DNA of 64,000 nucleotides from Diospyros lotus. Taxonomy: Eukaryota; Streptophyta; Magnoliopsida; Ericales; Ebenaceae. The notes beneath the pieces are model-generated. The model searched no databases and was not told the origin of the DNA. It saw nothing but the letters and a program-made list of their open reading frames with translations. The DNA lies in NCBI RefSeq assembly GCF_014633365.1, contig NC_068349.1, positions 31,448,753 through 31,512,752 of the forward strand, given 5' to 3'. The translations under genes and the position numbers were made by a program. Below are positions 48,352 to 59,782 of the stretch, piece after piece. Positions within the stretch are counted from its first letter, which is position 1, and the number at the start of each line of letters is the position of its first letter.

Positions 48352-49380
48352 GATGACACTGGCGACAACGAGCTAGAGATCGTCTACTGGAGACTTATGA
48401 TCTCGACAGCACAAGGCTAAGGAAGAAGAAGTCAGAAGAGCAGCGCGGGGGGGGGGGGGGGAGCCCCAATTAATAGGAAGGAGACTCTGGAAGATTTTTA
48501 GAGGGAGAAAATTACTCACATGAAGAAAAGTGCCAAAAATGAGAGAACACCACCCCCTTTTATAGTGGGGGACCACACACAGAAAAGCAAGCTCTCAGTA
48601 AAATTTATACGTGAAGTGCCTCTAAAGACTATACAACTTAAGGGATAGGTATAGGAAAAATCTACAAAAAGGGCCTATTTTTCCTTCTGGGATACTCGAA
48701 AGAAAAGTGAGGAGCAATTGATATCCTGTGTAAAAAATACTGCAAGAGAACAACAAATAATAATAATAATAATAAGAATAAGAAGATATTAAAGAAAATA
48801 AGACTGGTCGACCCAATAGGAGTTGGGTTGACCTAGGAAGAGGAATGAGGGCTCGGGGGAAGCAGACCGAAGGTTTTCCTTTGAATGCTATCGATGACGG
48901 TGGTTGGGAGCGGGAGGCGTCTCTTACCTTCTCCGGGGGAAAACCTTGTCAACGACAAAGGCAAAAGGTCATTTCTTTTCGACGGAAAACATGAAGAGTC
49001 GCCCCTCCCATTTTTTGGTGGCAAGTATAACCAATGGGAGACCCCTTGGTCTCTTGTCCCTCTTTTCGATAACAAGTATGACTAGTGGGAGACTGGGGGG
49101 TCCCACGCAATACGAAAATCAGGATAACTCTGACGTTTGGAAATTCCTTCAAAAGGATAAATGTCATCTATAGGGGATGAATGTCATCTATGAGAATTCT
49201 AATCCTGGTGGACTTAGGATTACTTTATACTTCTATATAAATAGACATACCCTTATTCCAAAAAAGATACATATTTGATATTGGTGTGAATACTGCTCTC
49301 ATTCCTTTATCATCCTTAGTGTTTGATTTAAGTATCAAAGTGTTTGCATATGGACCTTTACACGCCCTCTGATTGTTTTT
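48352..49380 (+). repeat. Gypsy 3' non-coding tail and probable 3' LTR
   Basis: Contains a G15 tract (48447-48461), an AAT microsatellite (about 48756-48775), a duplicated AATGTCATCTAT (about 49160 and 49179), a TATA-like CTATATAAATAGAC (49226) and, about 100 bases on, TTTAAGTATCAAAGTGTTTGCA, resembling the U5 side of Tat LTRs. LTR edges could not be fixed because the 5' LTR is missing. Confidence 0.5.
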
Positions 49381-51290
49381 TTCCTTACAAAGTTGGATGG
49401 CTTGGCAACGACATTTCCTCTTTATAAACTAATTGTTGTGTTTAAGGGACATCAACTCCCTTTTTGGGTTGTCCCGGTACTCTTAGTTAGGCAAGTTTAG
49501 GTGAGGTAAGGTAATTAAGTTTAATTATAAAAAATTATTTAATAAATTGGTTAAATTGAGTTGAGTTTAAAATATAAAACTGTTCTTTTTGCGTTTTCAA
49601 TTTTGAGTTTTAAATTTATTTTCAATTTTTTATTTTGATAGTTTGTTTTCTTAAAATTGAAAATTTGTTCTTTTTGTCATTTTAAAAACTATTTCTTAAA
49701 ATATAAAATTAGAAAACGCGTTTATTTTAGAATTTTGAGAAAAATTATTTTATTATATTTTATTTAATGAATTTGATTATTAAATGATAAAATTAACTCT
49801 TTTTAATAAAATTTTACTATTAAAATAAAATAATAAATTTGATTAATAAATTACTGATAATTTATATTAAATATTATTATACATAATATGTGTAATATAG
49901 TTAATAATATACTATATGTTATCCTATATTTTTAATTATAATGTAGATAAACTATATTTTTTAAATTTTAAATAAATATATAATTTTATTTTTAAAATTT
50001 AAGAATATATTTTTTTATTTCTTCCTTCTTTTCTTTTTTTTTTTCATTTTCTTTTTAGAATCAAAACATGAAAAATATATTTTGTTTTCCATGTTTTTGA
50101 CTTAAAGATTGTTTTGACCGAAAACAATCAAAATAATATTTTATTGTTTTGGGTTTTCTTTACAATTTTTTTTTCTTATTTTCGAAAATGTATTTTTCAA
50201 AATAAAAAAATAAATATATTTTTATTGTTTTAGAAAACTGAAAACTAAAAATGGTCTAAAAACAACAAAGAGAACACAGTTTAAGTATTTGATAAATATT
50301 TGAGCTAAAGTGAGTTAAATTGTAAAATAACTAAAAAATATATGTAGCCATATTATGAAATATATATATATTTTTAAGTTATAAAATTTTGTATAAACTC
50401 TTTTACGTACAGAAGTTAAAATTGGAATATGCAAAAATTTAGCTTTGCATTTAAAGCTCTTGAATGCAACTACATGCATGGTAGAAGTGAAGATGAGTTT
50501 TAGCTAACAAAACTCACCTAATTCAACGTAGATTGAAAAATTTTTGAGTTCTAAAAACAACTATTTTACCATATTTGATCCCCAATTAACTCAACTCATA
50601 GCTAATTAATGCACCCTTTAGTGGCCCCTTTGTGCTTGACAGGAAGTCCTTGCATGCCTCCCAACCTCCTAGGTTTCACTCACTCTCAGGAACCGCTTTT
50701 GTTCGCTTGGCTTTAGCTTGCTTACCGTTCTTTTTTCTTGATATATTTTGGTTGTGATTTTTAAAGGGCTGCGCCCTCACCTTGTATATTTTTCTTTAGT
50801 AAATGTTAATAAAAAAAGTCAGTAAAGCACCATATTTAATATGCTGAGAGAGAGAGATGATTAAACTTCCAAATTTGGCATTATTCCTTTGAACTTGCAA
50901 ACAAAGAATACATGCTTAATATTGGGTTGCTGGCTAACTAGCTAGTTTCATCACCTCATTATTCCATTTTACATACAAATGAAGTACAATTTAGCAACTA
51001 CCCTTTTGATTACCCCTTTATTTTCTGCTCCACTTTTCACTATACACATTTCGGTTTCACACAAGGATTAATAACCCTTGTGTCACTGCAACCCTATATT
51101 TCTATTTATGTATGGCTAGTCCCTCTCCTCAGCTACCCACGCATCGACGTCCCATATATATATCCAACACTAGTCTCTTCATTTAATGGTTGAAAGAGAC
51201 AAATTAAGAAGAATATATGCATGGAAGCAGCAAATAGCATCATCAAGGGTTGCAGCTGGAAAGAAGATATAATAGAGTTTTCTTCAAAAC
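49381..51290. other. AT-rich spacer downstream of the MYB gene
   Basis: Strongly AT-rich with no gene, RNA gene or transposon end seen. It contains a GA tract near 50846-50858. The last few hundred bases may be the 3' UTR of the MYB gene, which is transcribed leftward. Confidence 0.5.
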
Positions 51291-51295
51291 TCGTC

Positions 51296-51296
<1 letters not shown>

Positions 51297-51329
<33 letters not shown>
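51297..51329 (-). repeat. (CT)n microsatellite directly after the MYB stop codon
   Basis: On the minus strand the TAA (51332-51330) is followed at once by about 16 CT dinucleotides. It would lie at the start of the 3' UTR. Confidence 0.9.
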
Positions 51330-51333
<4 letters not shown>

Positions 51334-52788
51334 GCAACTTGAAAATCAAGGTAAGGGAAGGATGACGAGACATTATCCAACAAACCCTCCAAATCCCATT
51401 CTCCCAGTCCCTGCAGTTTGAAGTTTCCTCCTTGCCAGTGATTCCCATCTCCAAGCATATTGTCCTCCACTTTAACCCCTTCACTAGCAGTACTACTGTC
51501 AATATTATTATTGCTAATTTTCTCACCATCAAAACTACAATCGGTACCCACATTATAATTAATATTCATCCCAACAAATCCCCCACTCTCTAGAGAAGCA
51601 AATGAAGTGTCTCCCACAATCCCATAATCCCCACAAAGCCCATCTCCAAAACCTACCTGTGGAAACCATGTTGATGCGGCTGCATCGAACAAATTAGGGT
51701 TTGAATTGGTCACATCATAAGAGCTGTTATTTAAAAGATGAGGGAAAGGGTCAATGAAGGAGGTGGCTTTGTCGATTCCATGAATGGATGACGATGAGTG
51801 CATCAACATGGCCATGACGTCATTTTCTGGCATGAAAATGGTTCCTCGATCTCCATTATTGATGATTTGATCCTTTGGCTCTGAAACATCACTACTACTG
51901 TTGTTTCGTGAGGATGTGGAAGAAGAAGTTGTGTTCTTCAGCCTCTTTTTTATTGTGGAATTCCAAAAGTTCTTGATCTCATTGTCTGTTCTTCCTGGAA
52001 GACGTGCTGCAATTTGTGACCACCTGTGGCATATGCATTTTGAACCCAAATTGGGATTAATTCATGTGAGAAACATATGATCATCATAAACGGAAAATTA
52101 GAGAAGAGATTTCATTATTCAGGAAAAAGGATATTTTACCAACTTTGTACATAGAAACAGAGGCATTTTCATTTATGAACTCTTCACAGAATTAATGAGA
52201 CAATGACATATTGTTCTGATTATATATATGTGGTCAACAGAAATATCTAGACTAGTAGTTAATATTATTCGAAACATAAGTTTCGTACAACGGTTTGTGT
52301 AAAATGATATGATTTCTTACATCGATCTATGCATGCATTCGTAATTAGGATAGAAGCAAAAGATCCAATTATTCTTTCTGACTTAGATCATGGAATGCCA
52401 TTACGTACACATTTTACTAATGTTTTCCGGGGAAAAAGAAAAACGTTCTGAGGACATCAATTTAGATGCATGTCTTAGCATGCATGGATGCCTAAAACAT
52501 TCAAAAACTAGAAAGCACATGAAATAACAGATCATTTGCATGGCAACTATATAATTAGTTAATTTATTTTAATTCAAGCTAGCTGGCTAGTGAAACTCAT
52601 GAAATGAGAGAAGAATCATTAATTATTAACAAGAGAATTAGGAATGGAAGGAGGAAGAGACGAGAAGGCCATCATTTTAATTTCTCACCATCAAAATTAA
52701 TTAATTAAGAAGGTGACCTTAGACTTGCCATAAAAACAAGCAGAATATTGGCTTGTTCTGTTTTGTTTTTTGTTTTTCTTTTTAGGGT

Positions 52789-52826
<38 letters not shown>

Positions 52827-53116
52827 CCAAGAATGGCATGCAAGTGAAGAATGAGGTCTTCTTCTTGGGGGGAGAACGCGCCGCGCTTGAGATCAGGCCT
52901 GAGGTAATTGATCCAACGAAGACGACAACTCTTTCCACACCTCTGCAAGCCAGCATTCCTAGCAATGTCACTCCAACAGCCTTGCCCGTTCCTCAGCATA
53001 TACTTCATCAGCTTCTCATCTTCTTCCGGCGACCATAACCCTTTTCTCAGTTTGCTGCTGCTATTCATCTTGTTCATAGTTTTCTCACTCCCCATTGATG
53101 TCTCTGGCTTCCTCAT
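51330..53116 (-). CDS. MYB46: R2R3-MYB transcription factor, MYB46/MYB83 type
   Basis: Two exons: 53116-52821 (296 nt) and 52023-51330 (694 nt), 329 codons, joined across a GT-AG intron (52024-52820) that splits Arg99. R2 carries Trp at 28, 48 and 68. R3 has Phe81, Trp100 and Trp119. The recognition-helix parts [19 protein letters not shown] and [20 protein letters not shown] are those of the MYB46/MYB83 clade, as is the start MRKPE, which is why 53116 is chosen over the in-frame ATG at 53173. The first common R2R3 intron is absent. The C-terminal half is Ser/Asn-rich and acidic, ending [19 protein letters not shown], a likely activation region. Family role: nuclear master switch that turns on cellulose, xylan and lignin genes in secondary walls. 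MYB46 and MYB83 cannot be told apart here. (CT)n tracts touch the donor site and the stop codon. Confidence 0.95.
52795..52820 (-). repeat. (CT)n microsatellite forming the 5' end of the MYB intron
   Basis: The donor reads CAG/GTCTCTCTCT..., so the repeat starts inside the 5' splice site. The usual A/G at +3, A at +4 and G at +5 are lost (here C, T, C), so the donor is weak by consensus. The split Arg codon and matching acceptor at 52024 still support it. Confidence 0.85.
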
Positions 53117-53203
53117 TGTATATTGTATGTGTTCTGTAACAAGTGTTTTTTGATGGAGATAACTCATGATCACAGTTATATATGTTCATATAAAATCACA
53201 CGG

Positions 53204-53245
<42 letters not shown>

Positions 53246-53305
53246 CTTCATGAAGTGGGAATGGTGATGATGATGGTGATGGTTGTGGGTTTGCTTAAAT
53301 TATGA

Positions 53306-53345
<40 letters not shown>

Positions 53346-53619
53346 GGTGGCCAGCTGGTGGATGGGTGGAGTGGAAAACGGATTGGAGGGGGACCTTGAT
53401 TCCATCTTTGTTCCCCTTTTCTTATTTTTTTTTTTTTCCTTTTTTGATGCATTCTTTTTTTCTTCACTCATAAGGTAATCATCATATCTGTATGAGAATA
53501 GAGCATATTTTGCTTCCACTTCACATAATCCCCTTCTCTCTCTCTCTCTCTCTACATATATATGTATATGTTGTATATATCTGTATCATCGATTTATATG
53601 TTCACAATTGTACTTGAAG

Positions 53620-53660
<41 letters not shown>

Positions 53661-53700
53661 AAGTACTTGGGGCACATTTCCTTAGCCAATCCCGAATAAG
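53117..53700 (-). promoter_or_regulatory. 5' UTR and promoter of the MYB gene, rich in GA microsatellites
   Basis: GA/CT tracts lie at about 53205-53242, 53311-53342, 53537-53554 and 53623-53656. A TATATATA-rich stretch at about 53556-53580 could supply a TATA element for leftward transcription. GAGA repeats near plant promoters can be bound by BBR/BPC proteins; that is family knowledge, not shown here. Transcription start not fixed. Confidence 0.5.
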
Positions 53701-55000
53701 TTTTGGTTGGTATGTTGTTTTCAGATTATTCATTACAAATTTTGCTGCATGAGACCAACAAGATTAACAACATTCTAAGCATGTCCCATTCCACCCATCT
53801 TCTCCCTCTCCCTCTCCCTTAATTTGATCTTCTTCTTACACACTTCTCAAGCAAATTACCTGCCGCCTTACTCATCTCCTTATTCTTATTATTATATATT
53901 ACTTATTCAAACCAATATTAATTTATGCGTTCAATTTTGACCAAATATAATCATTTATACTACTTCCCACCAACCTTCTTAATTCTTGTTGAAGAAGGGA
54001 ATAACCAAATAAATGAATAAAATATCCATTACAATTGATAAAATGATGCGTTACACATACACATACAATGTTGTATGTGTATGAGGGCAAGAGAAATCAT
54101 TGCACGATTGGTTAATTGCTGTTGCAAAATTACTCTAAAACGTTCCGCCATGGCCATTTGTTTTTTCCAACTACTTCTTCTTCTTGTTGATGAAGGATAT
54201 CCATCTTAAGTTCTTCACTGATTTGATGCTACTTTGAACATTCTTAATTATATGAAACTATATATGCATCCATTCATCGCAATTATCATCACTGAGCATC
54301 TAGTTCTTGTAATTAATCCTTTTCTTTTTTTTAACAAATTACGCATTGAGAGAGTAGACTCCTGTAATTTGGGTTTCCGATTAATAATTCTTGATCTACC
54401 CTTAGGACGAAATAGCTTAGCAATTTGGAGCTTCATACATTATTAGTATTACCCACAACATTTTGTTCTTTTCATAAGAACTTTGTCTGTTCATCTGGTA
54501 GGTTTACTAGAAACATGCAATATTTTACAATTTATGTGCCCAAAATCTATGTACGAAATTATCACCATAATCATCGGAAATCCATCAAGTCATCAACAGA
54601 CATCCCTGTCATCACCTTCTTATTGTTTTGTTTTTTTCCTTTTTTGTCTGTTGTGTGTGTGTGTGTGTTGGGGGGTTGGGGGGGGGGGGGGGGGGGGGAG
54701 GCTAAGTAAACATCCCTGTCATCACATTCATACATGGACAATATCAATTTTTGCTTCGGGGTCTGGTCAATACATCTGTCGAAAATCTACTTAGGAGATG
54801 GGGAATGAAATCTTGATGATCATGCATGCCGATGGGGACAGCAAGATCTGGGGACAAAATAGTGAAGAGAGAAGAAAGCCCCCAAGCTACTCAAATGTTT
54901 CAAAAAGCCGCCTCATCTGGCAGTGCACAAACAGCTGTATTGAAAACTTTGCCATGCTTATCAGCTACAATCAAGCAACATGCTACTTTGTTATCAAGAC
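53701..55000. other. Spacer between the divergent 5' end of MYB and the 3' end of OSCP
   Basis: No gene recognised. It holds ACACATACA repeats (about 54053-54082), a (GT)n stretch at 54653-54669 and a G tract at 54678-54698. Open frames of 60-100 codons here have low-complexity translations and no domain. Confidence 0.45.
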
Positions 55001-55411
55001 AAGAAAAAGCCATCTAGGTTTCTCTGTACATTTGTTCTGATCAAATAAAAGTTCTTCTCTTCCCGGACATGATTGCTGCCCTTATCTCAACATGTAGTAC
55101 ATTACAAATGCCATTCATGACTCCAAAAGTGAATACTTTCAAGAGACAAATATCTAGGAATAGGTGGGACGATCATCCATTAAGGGGTTTATTCCAAACG
55201 AAAGACCAGGGGCTTTTAACCCTTTCTAGTACACGTTTAAGGAACTCACGCAAGAAGTGTTGAGGTCAACTGGGTAGCTTATTATTTTCAACAAGATGAA
55301 TCCAATCAACATGAAAGGGGGAGAGAGGCCATGATACTCAAAAGCCAAAACGCAACAAGAAGGTTGTCCTTCTTAGTGTCGATTAGAAGGTTTAAAAACA
55401 TGCCACTCTCT

Positions 55412-58233
55412 TCAGAGGCTACCAAAATTGACTGGCTCCCGTAGGAATCTCTCCATCTGTCTTGCTCTAGTCTTAATGGACATATCAAAAACCTTTTGCC
55501 CAAATTCCACCACTATTCCACCAATAATATTGGGATCGATCTGGCATAGGAATGGTAAAATTAGAGAACTTCAATATGAAACAATGTTGAAGAACAGACA
55601 GAAAGGGGGCGAACACACAGCGGTTTAAAGTTTGCAGGTAAAAATACCTTCTGCTCAAGCTTGACCTTCTTCCCATGTCCAATTATATTCTGCAGGGTTT
55701 CTTTCAGCTCTTTCTCCTCTTCTGCAGGTAGAGGCTGCATGAACAGCCAAAAACTGTAAGAGCTTAAAGGAAGTGTTGCCAACACCCCCACCAACATCAA
55801 ACTTTAATTTTCTTGCAAAATCAGAATTGTCACAACAAATTTGAGGAAACAGAAGTTGCAGAAGAAATACTTCAGCATGTATTAAATCACAGAATCAACT
55901 TACATAAGGACAGATGCCAAAACATACAGGAGAATTTGTATGGACTTCAGGCAAACCACAGAACTAAATGGTTCAACTCTTTCGCCTGCCACTTCAGAGC
56001 TTCCAGTTCTGGATTGCTAATGAGATTGAATGCACCGACAAAGGAAACCACCAAATAAGTCGAGTTCTTCGCCCCCCCCACCCCCCCACCCCCCCTCTTA
56101 TAATGGAAACTGTCAAATATCCTCACAGGGGCAGTGTCCCCCACAGAAGTTAGTGCCTAACCATGCCCTAAAATAGCATAAAAGAACTTATCAAATTTTC
56201 CTTAAATAGACAACAGATCCTTAATAGCATGCAACAAAAAGCCCATTCCATTTTACTGAAATCTATTAGGTCTCAAAAAATCTAGAGTTAAAATAATATT
56301 CAGTTTAACACAAATAATAGAGAATCATAACACAGAGCTACTAGGAGCAAGAGTTGCCACAAAGACAACTCAAGACTCAGTACTGAAGAACATGTTTAAG
56401 AATTGGAGAAAATGAGGCTTTGCTATCATGAAAGGTATATGAAGAAAATAAGGCACCACATTAAGAAGAAGGAATTGATGTCTGTGCACTTAAAAAGTGC
56501 TGTTTCACAACCTGAGGTTAAGGCTGAGAACAAAAATGATCTTTCACCAACTCTCACAAAGCTGGGTGCCTTGCGCATCGGAATGCCTTTTTTCCTGGTC
56601 TCATCATCAAATACATTAGAAAGCAGAATAATTAACACATTATCTGAAGGTCAACCTGGAATCCACGGATTCTATGGTGTGAATAAGGTTTCTTTTCACA
56701 CCTGAAAACAGAGCACATATTGGACTTGGCTAAGTATCATTAACTTGGTTACAAGGCTGCTACAGGAGTTTTGTCTTCTAGGGGTCGGAGTCTTCTATTA
56801 TTTTGTGTCTAAGAATATCATAAAAAATCACGTGGCTTAATCTTCTGACTTTAAGCCACATGATTGAGGATTAAGGTAGTCAAGCTTTCTTTTTTCTAAC
56901 TGTCTTTGATAATTATTCCGACTTTATTTTTTTTTCCCCCTCCCTAGCTTTAAGTTGTTTTAACCAAATTCATACACGCCAGAGATCCCCATTCCTGGAG
57001 ATCCTGATTGCAGTCTCTGTGATCTGGGGCCACCAAAGAACTGCAATCCAGATTGCAACTCACCAAATTATGGAACAAACCTTATTCCAATTCACCAAAT
57101 TATACCCTTAACTCACCCCAAACATCCCTCCCCCCCCCCCGGCACGAGAATAAATAAACATATATATAATTTGATGATGCAACCAATCCAACCTACTACT
57201 CTCAAGCACAGGAATAGTAGAAAGAGGCATGACATGAGTAGAAGTTGCAAAAGGGTGCTTGTAGTAAGGGCGAGTCTGCTACCTTCAGGCAGGTAGTGAC
57301 TCTCTTCCCCAACATCCTACTTAGCACCTGTGCCTTCTGTTTTCTAAAACTAAATCAGATTTACAAATGTAAACCAATCACAACTTTAAAAGTAGCACAA
57401 TACAGATTAAACCTAAAGCCCATGGCCAGAAAATTCAAGAAGAATTACAAAAGAACCTACAAGCATTCTAGAATTATCAAAACAAATAACCTATAAAATC
57501 CAGCATGTACTTTCTTGCATATGCTCTACATATCAAACAAAATATAACAGGAGAATGAAATATTAGATGATATGTGAACCTAAAATAAAAGAACAAGGGC
57601 CCAACAACAATTACTGGTTTTATGAGACCCCTTCATAAGTTCTATCCATAAATGTTCTATGTGATGCAAGCCTGACACTCATATGGAATGGACTGAAGTG
57701 CTTTTTACCTCCTACAACTCCTTATTCATATCTTTCACAAGTCATTAGATCTTCAATCCCTTTCAAGAATCTTGAGAACTCCAATTATATAGGATCTAAG
57801 CACAAATAATTAAATATAGAAAAAAAAATAGAACTTTCCAAAGATTGTTTGCTCAAAGAAAATGCATATCATCATATCCTGGTGACTCCAATATACAGCA
57901 GCTAATAACAAGCATGTTCTGTTTCTGTTTTTTTAATAAGTTGGAAACATCAATCATTTTTCCTTCTATAATTGTACTCCAGCACTGAATGCCTATCTAA
58001 ACACACAGAGAGTAAAAAAGGAAGGACAAGAACAGCCATGGATTTCGTATTCATTCTCCAGACTCAACTCTTAAACATACTGATCTGAATAAAAATTGAA
58101 TTCTAAGAAGTAGAACTTACAATAACAGTTGTGATAGTAGCTTTCACTTCTCCCCTGTGGGCCATGGTCAATTCTGTAAATCTCTTTGCTATGGTTTCTA
58201 TGTTTCTTAGCCTCCCATTCTCAGCCAAAACAA
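55412..58233 (-). CDS. ATP5: Mitochondrial ATP synthase OSCP (subunit O / plant delta), C-terminal exons only
   Basis: Three exons in phase on the minus strand: 58233-58121 (VLAENGRLRNIETIAKRF..., 37 codons after a split Val), 55734-55648 (PLPAEEEKELKETLQNIIGH..., 29 codons) and 55540-55412 (IDPNIIGGIVVEFGQKVFD... to REPVNFGSL and TGA). All borders are GT-AG. The 108 residues match the C-terminal part of plant OSCP without gaps or stops. The protein links F1 to the peripheral stalk of the mitochondrial ATP synthase. Plant OSCP has about 240 residues, so about 130 N-terminal residues, including the transit peptide, are missing. Between 58234 and 61850 I find no further exon. They may lie beyond 64000 across an intron enlarged by the copia element, or be lost. 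Open frames suggest constraint, hence a working gene is likelier. Confidence 0.9.
55735..58120 (-). other. OSCP intron (2.4 kb)
   Basis: Bounded by GTAAGT at 58120 and ATGCAG at 55735 on the minus strand. It is AT-rich, with C tracts at about 56075-56095 and 57129-57140, and I recognise no gene inside. Confidence 0.8.
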
Positions 58234-58740
58234 CTGGAATCAAATAAAACAAAAAGACAATTATAGAAGTTAACAGAAACTGATATTGATTCCAACCAAC
58301 TCAATGAATTTGAAAAGTGAAATGAAAATCAACCATCTACGGTTCAATTAGCAATAGCAAAGAAGGCAAGTAGAACCAACTACATACATCTCATAAATAT
58401 ATTGGGTCTAGAGTATCTACATCAAGATGACAACAGGTCCTACATTGTAAAAACAGGTTCAGAAGATATCAGATTCTCGTTCAATTATGTACAGACACAA
58501 AAATGCCAGAAATACAAATTCAAGTTTTACTCATGATTTTATAAATAAAGGTTTAGTCTTTGGGGAAAACAACATGATCATAACAAAACTCAGCTAGCAG
58601 AGAACCTTATTAGAAGGAAGAAAATGTAAACAAATTCAAGAAACATTGATTCAACCACAAGAAGCTGATAAACTTGTGAGATGCTACATTCAAAGATAAT
58701 AGCACTTGACATTTTGCAAGTATTGTCTGTGTGAGATATT

Positions 58741-59782
58741 TAGGGGTTGTTTAATTGTAGAAAACATTATCCAATTTTCCACTTCACCTCCAATTTTCCT
58801 TTTCCAACAAAAATTTACAAAACATGTTGAAATGTCAAATATAGGAATATTTTATTCTACTTTGAAAAACTAGGAAATACGTTCAAAATGATCATTTTTC
58901 AACATACAAATTCAAAAATTTGTGTACCAGACCTCAATCACAAGTCAGTAGTCACAACCCATAAATACTGCAATAGAGCTCATCCCTCTTAACAGAATCC
59001 AAAACCCACAATTTTAGAGGAAAATCATGATCATTTTGGGTGGTCCAATAATTGCTGCAATGCATCATAAACTCTTTTGCATGATAAATAGCTTCCAACA
59101 TCAAAATTCTATCAATTTTCTGAATATAATAGGGAACTTTTTATAGGGCCTTCTTCAGCATTGACAAAAGGGGACACCTTCCTCCAACATCAAGGAATTA
59201 TGCAAACCCAAACAGGAGAACTCCTCCAACATCAAGGAATCATACATTGCTGGAGTTGCAATAAACACTAGCCAATAATATTCAGTTAAGAAACAAGGGG
59301 GGTGGAAGGAAGAATGAAGGAAAGAACAACCAGAAAAAAGGGAAAGAACAGAGGGGAAAACAGCAGGAGATGGAAGCATGTGCATGAGGGAAGAACAGCC
59401 AGAGGAGGGAAGGAGTAGGGGTAGTGAGGGACGGAGCAACATCAGGGAAGAAGCCAGAGGAGAAGGATAGGAGCAATGGTGATGACTGTGCATGAAGACT
59501 CTGGTGGAAGAGGAGAGGAGCAATGATGAGGGACTGTGCATAAGGAGGGCTGTGTTTGAGAACTAAGACCAATTGAAAGAACTGTATTTTCCATTTGGAA
59601 TACGCAGTCCAAATTAGTAAGGAAAATCTTGGAGAACAGGTGTATTTGTCTTTTCCATTTCATAGTTTAAAGTTGGAAAAGTAGAAAATTGATTTTTTTT
59701 TTCTAATAAAATTGAAAGGTTTTGTCATTTGAACCTGTTTTCTAATTTCTGTGGAAACTGTTTTTAAACTGAATAGCCCCTA
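58741..59782. mobile_element. Candidate non-autonomous hAT-like DNA transposon
   Basis: Imperfect terminal inverted repeats TAGGGGTTGTT (58741) and, inverted, TAGGGGCTATT (59782), 9 of 11 bases alike, with similar A-rich subterminal sequence containing GAAAAC. Length 1042 bp, no transposase. I see no matching 8-bp target duplication, so the call rests on the termini only. A purine-rich section (59280-59560) lies inside. Confidence 0.45.

Larger units (their letters stand above)
39030..49380 (+). mobile_element. Tat-like Ty3/gypsy retrotransposon, 5'-truncated, with nested insertions
   Basis: Protease (about 39130-39400), RT (39480-40150), RNase H (40200-41100), integrase (about 41800-42400, continued 44135-44450), a tandem-repeat tail (44822-45310), then non-coding sequence. 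After an inverted LTR insertion it resumes at 48352 and ends in an LTR-like region with TATA-like CTATATAAATAGAC at 49226. Domain order PR-RT-RH-INT is that of Ty3/gypsy, and the sequence style of RH and IN (GEPLFMYLGVSE, a long C-terminal tail) is that of Tat elements. No 5' LTR or gag was found. The end near 49380 is estimated. Confidence 0.82.

Noticed and set aside
48833..49173. Cluster of overlapping open frames on both strands
   Set aside because: They lie in the probable gypsy 3' LTR, where both-strand openness comes from composition. No motif found.
53117..53173. Upstream in-frame ATG giving a 19-residue longer MYB protein
   Set aside because: The MYB46/MYB83 clade starts with MRKPE, which matches the ATG at 53116. 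The extra residues are not conserved in style.
59155..59663. Overlapping Ser/Leu/Pro-rich frames of 73-128 codons on the minus strand
   Set aside because: They derive from a purine-rich tract inside the candidate DNA transposon and do not resemble the missing OSCP exons.
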